The position numbers and the translations under genes were made by a program. From positions 1-13,782 of the forward strand of contig JACQRQ010000086.1 in the NCBI GenBank assembly GCA_016206405.1: DNA of 13,782 nucleotides, in the 5' to 3' direction. The notes under the pieces are model-generated. The model worked only from the letters and a program-made list of their open reading frames with translations. It searched no databases and had not been told where the DNA came from. This DNA comes from Elusimicrobiota bacterium (lineage in GTDB: Bacteria > Elusimicrobiota > Elusimicrobia > O2-12-FULL-59-9). Shown piece after piece: positions 1-5,190 of this stretch; the stretch's first letter is position 1; every line of letters starts with the position of its first letter.

Positions 1-539
1 ACAGCCGCGATGCCGTCACGACCACCACCGAAGGCGAATACCTGGAGGTTTTCGCGGAAACCTCCCCCAAGAGCCTGGGCTCCGCCTTCAGCTACCAAAT
101 CTACGGCATGGACGGAAGAATTTTTATCCCCAATAAAGGCAGCGACAAGACCGTCACGGCCGCCCGCCTGAAAATCCAGCAGCAGACGGGCGACGGGATT
201 CCTTTTTACGCCTTATCGGACCTGGGCGGCAAATTCAGCCTGCGGGGCTACGGCGAAGGGCGCTTCGTGGACAAAGGCCTGCTGACCTTCGAGGTCGAGC
301 AAAGATTCCGTTTTCAGCAGCTCAACCTCATGAATATCAAGACCGATTTTGAGATAGACCCGTTTCTGGAGATCGGCTCCATATTCCCCAGAATGGGAAC
401 CATCCATTTCCGGGACCTGCGCCCCGTCGCCGGCGTCTCCATCCGCGCGGTGGCCCGCCCCCAAGTGGTGGGCTCCTTCGACCTGGGCATCGGCGACGAA
501 GGCGCCGTCGTCTTCATGGACGTGGATTATTCGTTTTAA
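1..539 (+). CDS. Omp85/BamA-family outer-membrane beta-barrel protein, C-terminal part
   Basis: The reading frame is open from base 3 to the TAA at 537-539, so this is the last 178 residues of a longer protein that begins before the window; the ATG at 108 is internal. Sequence evidence: alternating polar/hydrophobic strands typical of a barrel; the segment LRGYGEGRF, which matches the conserved (V/L)RG(F/Y) loop-6 motif of the Omp85 superfamily; and a final amphipathic strand ending MDVDYSF with a terminal Phe, the usual signal for recognition by the barrel-assembly machinery. Known for the family: members insert or secrete outer-membrane proteins (BamA, TamA, surface antigen D15). The N-terminal POTRA domains that would separate BamA from TamA or an orphan D15 protein are outside the window, so no symbol is given. 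It implies a diderm cell envelope. Family call firm, exact role open. Confidence 0.85.
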   Translation, partial: SRDAVTTTTEGEYLEVFAETSPKSLGSAFSYQIYGMDGRIFIPNKGSDKTVTAARLKIQQQTGDGIPFYALSDLGGKFSLRGYGEGRFVDKGLLTFEVEQRFRFQQLNLMNIKTDFEIDPFLEIGSIFPRMGTIHFRDLRPVAGVSIRAVARPQVVGSFDLGIGDEGAVVFMDVDYSF

Positions 540-545
540 AAAGGC

Positions 546-593
546 AGTGATACAGTGGTAAAGTGGTAGAGTGGTAAAGTGACGGAGTGAGGC
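546..593. repeat. Octamer tandem repeat AGTGGTAR, left copy
   Basis: Six consecutive 8-bp units start at 546, 554, 562, 570, 578 and 586. All begin with AGTG; the central three read AGTGGTAA, AGTGGTAG, AGTGGTAA and the outer units are degenerate. It begins seven bases after the stop codon of the outer-membrane protein gene. Bases 552-576 recur exactly at 3733-3757, on the far side of the two toxin-antitoxin modules. The period of 8 is not a codon multiple and no reading frame uses it. Confidence 0.85.
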
Positions 594-693
594 GCTCCCA
601 AAGGCATTGATTTATTTCGATCAGCCCCCTATACTATTTCGGTCGCCATCGCGGGGCATCCCAGCCATGACTTGGCGCCCGGAACGCTGAGTG

Positions 694-1605
694 CTACAGC
701 CCAAGGCTCTGCTTGAGCCTATTTAGCTGCTCCTGACGTTTTCCCGCATCCATCTTTCGGATATTCTGGAGCTTCCATTGGATCGCGGGCAGCTTGTCGG
801 CGCCGGGCACATCAATCAATTTCCAATCGGGCTCTCCCGTCTTGATCGAAACAAGAAACGATTTCTCCGAGTGGGTAATATCTGTTTTTAAGAGCGCGAT
901 CAGCCGTTCTCTGGCCTCCGTGAGCTGGTCGAGCGTGACGTTTTCGTCCGTCATTCCCCGAAATGAGTCATCGAAGAGCGTCTTGATGTCCTCTCTGCTC
1001 GGGTCGATGACTTCATGCATTGGCCTGGGATGTCCGGCCAGGTAGACGATGAAAGCTTTCCGAATCTCCGGCGTGACGCCTTCGTTCTCGAAGAGGACCT
1101 TGACGTCGAAGAGGTCGCGTGGATGCTGTCGACCTAGGGCGGCGCATATTTTGCCCCCGTATAGGTCGGCGCCGGCAACCGTCACGATGGAGGCGGACAA
1201 ATCGAAGGTCTCGACGACTCTCTTCGATACGGTGCGCTTTGTCGGCACGCTCACGGTTCCTCGGATGACGAAGTTGGGCTCGACTTTCACCGTCCCGCCC
1301 GGCCCTTTGACGAACAGTTTGGATGTCATGCCTTGGACGGCGCCTTCTTGAACGGAAAATCCGCGTCCCAGGCCGCGGAGAGCGTCCGCCTTGATTCTCT
1401 TGAGCGCTGCGCTGATTGCGGAGAGCGCTTCTTCTCTGGAGTTGATCGGCAGATAAACCAAGTCGATGTCCACGGACAACCGCGGCATGTCGCGCACGAA
1501 GAAGTTAATCGCCGTGCCGCCTTTCAGCGCGAAGCAACCCTCCTTGGCCACAAACGGCAAGACGCGGAGCATGATCCGCGCCTGCTCAACGTAGGCGGCG
1601 TTCAT
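694..1605 (-). CDS. abiEii: Type IV toxin-antitoxin nucleotidyltransferase toxin, AbiEii family
   Basis: This 303-residue protein is a DNA polymerase beta-like nucleotidyltransferase. Visible motifs: KGGTAINFF at 28-36 (motif I glycines), RLSVDIDLVY at 42-51 with the catalytic carboxylates D46 and D48, KVEPNF from 107, and GGKICAALGRQHPRDLFDV from 150 with K152 and D164 as likely motif IV residues. These match the AbiEii/AbiGii family. Known for the family: AbiEii causes phage abortive infection, and the related MenT toxins add nucleotides to tRNA acceptor ends; the substrate here is inferred, not seen. The start codon overlaps the stop of the upstream antitoxin gene (ATGA, 1602-1605), the usual coupling for this pair. 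Length is normal and all motif residues are present, so the toxin looks intact. Confidence 0.9.
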   Translation of the reverse strand: MNAAYVEQARIMLRVLPFVAKEGCFALKGGTAINFFVRDMPRLSVDIDLVYLPINSREEALSAISAALKRIKADALRGLGRGFSVQEGAVQGMTSKLFVKGPGGTVKVEPNFVIRGTVSVPTKRTVSKRVVETFDLSASIVTVAGADLYGGKICAALGRQHPRDLFDVKVLFENEGVTPEIRKAFIVYLAGHPRPMHEVIDPSREDIKTLFDDSFRGMTDENVTLDQLTEARERLIALLKTDITHSEKSFLVSIKTGEPDWKLIDVPGADKLPAIQWKLQNIRKMDAGKRQEQLNRLKQSLGL

Positions 1606-2399
1606 GGCGGCATCTGCTCCTTGTCGGGCCTCTGAAACGGCACGCTTATCTGATACTTTTGATCGAAGTGCCCGCCCTTGACCAGAAGGCGTTTACCCTT
1701 TCCAAGATCGACCTTCTTGAGGTCCACTTCCGGCAGCCACGGATGTCCGCATATCTCCGCCAGAAGCAGGAACAGCCGCTTGGCTTTGACCGAACGGCAG
1801 TTCTCCAGCAACCGCTGGACGAGTTCGGGGCGCAAAGTGGCCAGACCTTCCATCAAGAGTCGGGCTTCCTCGAAAGCTTGGCTTCCCGGCAGTTGGTCGA
1901 GGAATTCGAGCATCGCGCGCTCGGGGGCCGAGAGGCGTATCGAGTAATCGTCCATCTGTTTTTTCGTCAAACCCAAATCCGGACTCGCTTGGAAGAGGTT
2001 CGTCGCGGTATACCGGGGCCGATCCTCCCAATCGCGTTTTTGAAACCACGCCGGCGGCCTGACCTTGGGAAGTCCGAACAGCCATATGGACCGGCCTTTG
2101 CCCATCGGTATGTAGTGGGCGTAGCCCTGAAGTTCGAGGGCGGTCTTGGCCCCAGCGTGTATTGGCAAGTTGAGCTGCTGCTGCATCGCATAGAGCGCCC
2201 CGGTCCAATCCACATTTTCGTTGAGGCGCGCGTACGCCCCTCGGCCTATGCGCCGCAGCCAATGAAAGCGGCAGTAGCGGTCCGTGAGTTGGCGAGATAT
2301 GCCCTGCCCATCCAGCCAGGCTTGAACGGCGACCGCTCCCTTCGGCCATTTGCTGAGGAGTTCCGAAAGCTTACCTTGCTGTTGTGCGGGGTCGTTCAT
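1602..2399 (-). CDS. abiEi: Type IV toxin-antitoxin antitoxin / autorepressor, AbiEi family
   Basis: This 265-residue partner of the AbiEii toxin lies directly upstream of it with a 4-base overlap. The N-terminal ~60 residues look like a winged helix, including the wing-like stretch WLRRIGRGAYARL, which resembles the RRIGRGxY segment common to AbiEi antitoxins. The rest is the C-terminal domain usual for the longer AbiEi subgroup. Known for the family: AbiEi neutralises AbiEii without forming a stable complex (type IV) and represses its own promoter by cooperative binding to two inverted repeats. That architecture is present here at 2423-2443 and 2495-2515. The ATG at 2399 has no convincing Shine-Dalgarno sequence in front of it (the upstream bases are A/T-rich), so translation may depend on an unstructured leader. 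No frameshift or truncation seen. Confidence 0.85.
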   Translation of the reverse strand: MNDPAQQQGKLSELLSKWPKGAVAVQAWLDGQGISRQLTDRYCRFHWLRRIGRGAYARLNENVDWTGALYAMQQQLNLPIHAGAKTALELQGYAHYIPMGKGRSIWLFGLPKVRPPAWFQKRDWEDRPRYTATNLFQASPDLGLTKKQMDDYSIRLSAPERAMLEFLDQLPGSQAFEEARLLMEGLATLRPELVQRLLENCRSVKAKRLFLLLAEICGHPWLPEVDLKKVDLGKGKRLLVKGGHFDQKYQISVPFQRPDKEQMPP

Positions 2400-2414
2400 A
2401 GTGAGTTTATTTTA

Positions 2415-2443
2415 ATTACTATATGTCTATCTAAGATAGTCAA
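2415..2443 (-). promoter_or_regulatory. AbiEi operator copy 2 with possible second abiE promoter
   Basis: Read on the minus strand, 2443-2423 is an inverted repeat with half-sites TTGACTATC and GATAGACAT around TTA. The core CTATCT-x-AGATAG arms are perfect. It matches the upstream copy at 2495-2515 in 16 of 21 positions. TTGACT (2443-2438) is followed after 17 bases by AGTAAT (2420-2415), a weak -10; initiation there would leave a leader of only about 10 bases before the abiEi ATG. The centres of the two copies (2433 and 2505) are 72 bp apart, about seven helical turns. Confidence 0.6.
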
Positions 2444-2486
2444 ACTAAGCAATATTCAAGCCACATAAGTCCATGTGTTTAAATAT

Positions 2487-2515
2487 ATCGTAACTTGACA
2501 ATCTACGATTGTCAA
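2487..2515 (-). promoter_or_regulatory. abiE operon promoter overlapping AbiEi operator copy 1
   Basis: On the minus strand TTGACA (2515-2510) is followed after exactly 17 bases by TACGAT (2492-2487), a plausible sigma-70 promoter about 80 bases upstream of the abiEi start. The -35 box lies inside a perfect inverted repeat with 10-bp arms (2494-2503 and 2507-2516, spacer of three). A bound repressor would therefore block polymerase. Same operator family as 2423-2443. Assignment to AbiEi is inferred from position and the known two-repeat autoregulation of abiE operons. Confidence 0.65.
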
Positions 2516-2622
2516 GCAGAAATATTATTGAACTTATTTTTGGTGGGAATCTATTGAAATTCTGAAGGATATGCTGTTGCGGCCTAAATAAAGTGTGGCG
2601 CTCCAGATTCTGTCCTCAGATT

Positions 2623-2650
2623 AATATTCCAGTAAAATATCTGGAATATT
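2623..2650. promoter_or_regulatory. Inverted-repeat operator candidate for the xre-res module
   Basis: A perfect inverted repeat has arms AATATTCCAG (2623-2632) and CTGGAATATT (2641-2650) separated by eight A/T bases. It lies 28 bp upstream of the -35 box of the xre promoter. A third half-site-like element, ATATTCTAG (2660-2668), lies closer to the promoter and matches the left arm in eight of nine positions at a 36-bp offset. It differs from the AbiEi operators in the same intergenic region, so it probably belongs to the Xre antitoxin, which in this family represses its own operon. No A/T-free loop or T-run suggests a terminator. Confidence 0.55.
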
Positions 2651-2677
2651 TGTGCATATATATTCTAGATAAATGTA

Positions 2678-2705
2678 TTGACAAATTCCTGGGAGCTGGT
2701 ATAAT
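2678..2705 (+). promoter_or_regulatory. xre-res promoter
   Basis: TTGACA (2678-2683) and TATAAT (2700-2705) are both perfect consensus boxes with a 16-base spacer. Initiation about seven bases after the -10 box would fall near 2712, on the edge of the Shine-Dalgarno sequence GGGGTGA (2712-2718) that precedes the xre ATG at 2723. The transcript would thus have an extremely short leader. The strength of the boxes suggests a promoter that needs repression, fitting an autoregulated toxin-antitoxin operon. Confidence 0.75.
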
Positions 2706-2722
2706 AAATATGGGGTGACGCG

Positions 2723-3127
2723 ATGCCGCGGACGATAAGCCATACAAAGGAAACGCTCCTTCGGATTCAGGAAAAACTCCGGCGGGAAAGCGCCCTCTCC
2801 ATCCATGATCGCCTCGAATTCCTCAAGGCCCATTTCGGGGTTAGCATGAAGGATCTCGCGGACATCATTGGGGTTGATGAGAAGACCCTTGGAAATTGGA
2901 AGCGCCTAGGGGTGGTGGGGCCCAGGGATTCTTTTCGCCTCGACCTTGTTTATGAGATCGTCGAGGCCGCCCGCGGCGTCCTTAAGCCGGGGAAGGAGCA
3001 TCTCTGGTACAACACGCCTAATCCGGCGCTGGGAAATTATACCCCCGTAAACCTTCTTAAGGATCCACAGGGACTACGGGACGTAAAAAACGTGCTCGAA
3101 CGCAGGAAATGGGGCCTTCCCGCTTGA
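2723..3127 (+). CDS. Xre/MbcA/ParS-type antitoxin of an Xre-RES module
   Basis: This 134-residue protein has an N-terminal helix-turn-helix region (about 27-60, including FGVSMKDLADIIGVDEKTL) and a C-terminal toxin-binding domain of the DUF2384 type. The segment PNPALGNYTPVNLLKD followed by VKNVLERRKWGLPA matches the family pattern of a Pro-Asn-Pro-Ala-Leu-Gly turn, a Thr-Pro-Leu-Leu element and a terminal hydrophobic tail. Known role: it binds and inhibits the RES toxin, covering its active site, and represses the operon. The start is set by GGGGTGA four bases upstream and a strong promoter at 2678-2705. The gene overlaps the downstream RES gene by 19 bases, in line with one mRNA and coupled synthesis. 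It differs from the minimal DUF2384 antitoxins in keeping a recognisable HTH. Confidence 0.85.
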   Translation: MPRTISHTKETLLRIQEKLRRESALSIHDRLEFLKAHFGVSMKDLADIIGVDEKTLGNWKRLGVVGPRDSFRLDLVYEIVEAARGVLKPGKEHLWYNTPNPALGNYTPVNLLKDPQGLRDVKNVLERRKWGLPA

Positions 3128-3699
3128 TTCCTCCGCACCGATATCGAGCTATTGTCGGAAGTCTAGCGCGGGACGAAGCCGCCTTCCCCAAGATAGAGGT
3201 AAACCGCTTATTTGTCCGCGCGTCGCCGGTGAAGTTCGTCCACGCCATCGCGGATAATGGACCCAGTTTCCGCAATGAGAAGGCGCGCTACAACATTCCC
3301 AATTCTTTCAGCGCGCTCTATCTCGCGGATTCTGATGAAACGGCTATTGAAGAAGCGCGCCCAACCGATTCTACCGCTGGGCGGAGCGTCGAACCGCTGG
3401 TGCTTGCGCGCTTTCATGTGAAGTTGCCCCGTGTTTGCGATCTAACGTCGGAAGATGCGCTGGAGCGGCTCGATCTTTCGTCGGAAGACTTGCGCAAACA
3501 AGCCTCAGAGGATGACGATCATTTGATGCCGCGCTCCCTTGCGCTCTACTGCAAAAAGAAGCTCCGCGCCAACGGCCTCCTCACGTCATCGGCGACGTGT
3601 GAAGGGAAAAACTTGGTTATTTTTCCGGACCGCCTCATGTTAAATTCCGTTCTGCAATTGCGATCCGTGCGCCGCATCCGCCAAGCTCGAACAAGATAA
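3109..3699 (+). CDS. RES-domain toxin (predicted NAD+-degrading)
   Basis: This 196-residue protein is encoded directly after and overlapping the Xre antitoxin. RES family features: RASPVKF near 37-43, the stretch ARYNIPNSFSALYLADSDET (59-78) that stands where GGRWN...YLAdS occurs in other members, E81/E82 shortly after it, and serines S160/S161 before CEGKNLVIFPD. These supply the Arg, Glu and Ser that name the family. Known for relatives: MbcT is an NAD+ phosphorylase, and other RES toxins deplete NAD+; the exact chemistry here is inferred. The ATG at 3109 has AGGA only one base upstream, so a TTG at 3124, overlapping the antitoxin stop, is an alternative start that would lose five residues. 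No defect seen. Confidence 0.85.
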   Translation: MGPSRLIPPHRYRAIVGSLARDEAAFPKIEVNRLFVRASPVKFVHAIADNGPSFRNEKARYNIPNSFSALYLADSDETAIEEARPTDSTAGRSVEPLVLARFHVKLPRVCDLTSEDALERLDLSSEDLRKQASEDDDHLMPRSLALYCKKKLRANGLLTSSATCEGKNLVIFPDRLMLNSVLQLRSVRRIRQARTR

Positions 3700-3734
3700 A
3701 TGTCCCGCCTGTTGCCCAATGGCGTATATTCGAC

Positions 3735-3774
3735 AGTGGTAAAGTGGTAGAGTGGTAGAGTGGTAAAGTGTTTT
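3735..3774. repeat. Octamer tandem repeat AGTGGTAR, right copy
   Basis: Four full units (AGTGGTAA, AGTGGTAG, AGTGGTAG, AGTGGTAA from 3735 to 3766) and a fifth degenerate unit follow the RES gene stop by 35 bases. Bases 3733-3757 are identical to 552-576, making a 25-bp exact direct repeat in the same orientation on both sides of the abiE and xre-res modules. The rest of 3700-3971 is non-coding; I see no RNA gene in it. Confidence 0.85.
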
Positions 3775-3971
3775 AGCCGCGCCGATTTAGGCGCCTTCTC
3801 GCCCTCTAATGCTATAATGTGTCCCGCACAGGCCGGCTCCGCCGCGAAGCCGTCCGCGCAAGGCCCGCCGCACTATGCCGCGAGAGCCTATTGCAATATT
3901 TTCTCGCAACCCACTCAACTATCGGGCCCTTCAAAATGAAATGAAGCCGGGTAGTCGCGTAAAATGATTCC

Positions 3972-4232
3972 ATGCCGGTAATCAGTCGTTTTTTCGGGAT
4001 TATCATTGCCATTTATTGGCGTGACCATGCGCCGCCGCACTTTCATGCAAAGTACGGCGGTCAAGAGGCCGCCGTTGATATTAGAAATGGAAAAGTTTTA
4101 AAGGGGATGCTGTCAAAACGCGCGCGCAAGCTTGTTGAAGAGTGGCGCGGTCTTCGCAGGAATGAATTGATGCAGGATTGGGAACTGGCCGGAGAAGGAA
4201 AGCCTCTTCACTATATTTCCCCGTTGGAGTAA
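3972..4232 (+). CDS. DUF4160 family protein
   Basis: This 86-residue protein matches the DUF4160 pattern over its whole length: MPVISRFFGIIIAIYWRDH at the start, the hallmark PPHFHAKYGG at 26-35, a beta strand AVDIRNGKVLKG, and a C-terminal helix ending in a WxLA-like segment (WELAGEGKPL). The start agrees with the family N-terminus although no good Shine-Dalgarno sequence precedes it. Three bases separate its stop from the next gene, a DUF2442 protein, whose ribosome-binding site lies inside its last codons. The two families often occur as neighbours and have been suggested as a toxin-antitoxin pair; which would be the toxin is not established. His29 and His31 (HAPPHFH region) are conserved-looking but no catalytic role is known to me. 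Confidence 0.8.
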   Translation: MPVISRFFGIIIAIYWRDHAPPHFHAKYGGQEAAVDIRNGKVLKGMLSKRARKLVEEWRGLRRNELMQDWELAGEGKPLHYISPLE

Positions 4233-4235
4233 AAA

Positions 4236-4520
4236 ATGATTCCTCATATTATAAAGGCTCGATACAAAAATTCCTATCGCATTTGGCTTAAGTTTGATGA
4301 TGGGGCGGAAGGAATTGTCGACCTCGAGGGCGAGCTTTCAGGGGAGATATTTGAACCCCTGAAAGAGCTTAAGAACTTCCGGCTGTTTCATGTTGATCCC
4401 GAACTGGAAACGCTCGTCTGGGAAAATGGAGCCGATCTCGCTCCGGAATTCCTGAGAGAGCATCTTATTGTCAAGACCCGTCGACGCGCTGCAGCGGACT
4501 CCAAAAAGCGGCGCCGCTGA
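4236..4520 (+). CDS. DUF2442 family protein
   Basis: This 94-residue protein has the DUF2442 pattern: IIKARYKNSYRIWLKFDDG at 5-23, GIVDLEGEL at 26-34, then EPLKELKNFRLFHVDPELET and VWENGADLAPEFL (61-73). The last 14 residues are a lysine/arginine-rich tail (KTRRRAAADSKKRRR), longer and more basic than usual and possibly nucleic-acid binding; that is an inference. GGAG at 4226-4229, six bases before the ATG, is a clear ribosome-binding site and lies in the end of the DUF4160 gene, so the two are translated from one message. Domain family recognised; biochemical function unknown. Confidence 0.8.
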   Translation: MIPHIIKARYKNSYRIWLKFDDGAEGIVDLEGELSGEIFEPLKELKNFRLFHVDPELETLVWENGADLAPEFLREHLIVKTRRRAAADSKKRRR

Positions 4521-4586
4521 GCTCAAACGTTCGCCGGAAGCGGATTGGGTAAAATTGCCGCCAAAATGAGCAAACAAGAGGTGCGC

Positions 4587-5096
4587 ATGTTCGGACTGGG
4601 CAAGAAGCAGGTGACCCTTCAGGAGCTAGCGGAGGTTCTTTACGACTTTGCCGTGGAATTTACAGAACTCATGGCCAACCGGGAACTTGTCAAGGAAGCT
4701 TCTCCCTACAAGGGCGGTGACAGACAACATTTCATGCATGAATGGCTGATAATGATGTTTTGGGTGATGCATCGTATCCCGTGCGGGTGCGCAAAGGAGC
4801 CCCTGATGGCGGCGATCTTCAAGACTTACTTCGCGGTCAACGGGATCATGCAGAGCAAGGTGAGCGCTGTCGCCGAACAGAAGCTAATCATGTTGCGCCT
4901 CACCGAGTACGACAAGGCATTCGATCCTGCTGCCGGGGGGCAACAGTTTTTTCTCGGAGGGCTGATAACAAAGAATCTTCTTAATCGCGAAACCCCAGTC
5001 GTCAACGCCATGACGTCCTTTGAGACTGTCACTCATGTCCTGCTGCTCATGAAGGAGGTCAAGGAGATATGCGACAAATACAAGGTCATCGGCTAG
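4587..5096 (+). CDS. Hypothetical protein, unrecognised, possible gene-cassette product
   Basis: I do not recognise a family. The frame is open from 4545, but the ATG at 4587 has the ribosome-binding site AGAGGTG four bases upstream, whereas the ATGs at 4545 and 4566 have none; the product from 4587 is 169 residues. It looks almost wholly alpha-helical, with several amphipathic helices (VTLQELAEVLYDFAVEF; WLIMMFWVMHRI; VLLLMKEVKEICDKY), two adjacent cysteines as CGC in RIPCGCAKE, and no signal peptide or convincing membrane span. It lies on the same strand as the DUF2442 gene (66 bases after its stop) and the TIR gene. Its stop is followed after nine bases by an attC-like palindrome, the arrangement expected of an integron gene cassette. 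It could also be a partner of the downstream TIR protein. Confidence 0.7.
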   Translation: MFGLGKKQVTLQELAEVLYDFAVEFTELMANRELVKEASPYKGGDRQHFMHEWLIMMFWVMHRIPCGCAKEPLMAAIFKTYFAVNGIMQSKVSAVAEQKLIMLRLTEYDKAFDPAAGGQQFFLGGLITKNLLNRETPVVNAMTSFETVTHVLLLMKEVKEICDKYKVIG

Positions 5097-5105
5097 ACTT
5101 GCTCT

Positions 5106-5177
5106 GGCTAACTTAGCGCTTCTGCCGCCGCACGCAGAACGAACGAATAGCGCGTGCGGCAGAGCGTGGGGTTAGAC
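5106..5177 (+). other. attC-like imperfect palindrome (candidate integron recombination site)
   Basis: Outer boxes: GGCTAAC (5106-5112) and GTTAGAC (5171-5177). The latter fits the attC core GTTRRRY exactly and pairs with the former at six of seven positions. Inside them come unpaired 4-base spacers (5113-5116, 5167-5170), then a second stem CGCTTCTGCC (5117-5126) with GGCAGAGCG (5158-5166), pairing nine bases with a single extrahelical T. Further inside GCACGC (5130-5135) pairs with GCGTGC (5152-5157). R box, spacer, L box with one bulged base, and variable terminal structure is the known attC layout; 72 nt is within the usual size range. It lies nine bases after one gene and 13 bases before the next ATG. 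No integrase or convincing second site is visible. Confidence 0.45.
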
Positions 5178-5190
5178 ACATTATCTTGAA

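Noticed and set aside
546..593. CRISPR-like short repeats near 546 and 3735.
   Set aside because: Units are 8 bp, contiguous, without spacers, and no cas genes are present.
1659..2468. A 269-codon open frame on the plus strand opposite abiEi.
   Set aside because: It mirrors the codon pattern of the antitoxin gene on the other strand and has no family features or ribosome-binding site; the minus-strand gene has clear motifs and context.
2621..2833. A 70-codon minus-strand frame in the xre promoter region.
   Set aside because: It runs across the inverted repeat and promoter and overlaps the well-supported xre gene; composition is not protein-like.
3813..3818. A perfect TATAAT that might be a -10 box for the DUF4160 gene.
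   Set aside because: No acceptable -35 hexamer at 15-19 bases upstream (the position holds GC-rich sequence) and it is over 150 bases from the start codon.
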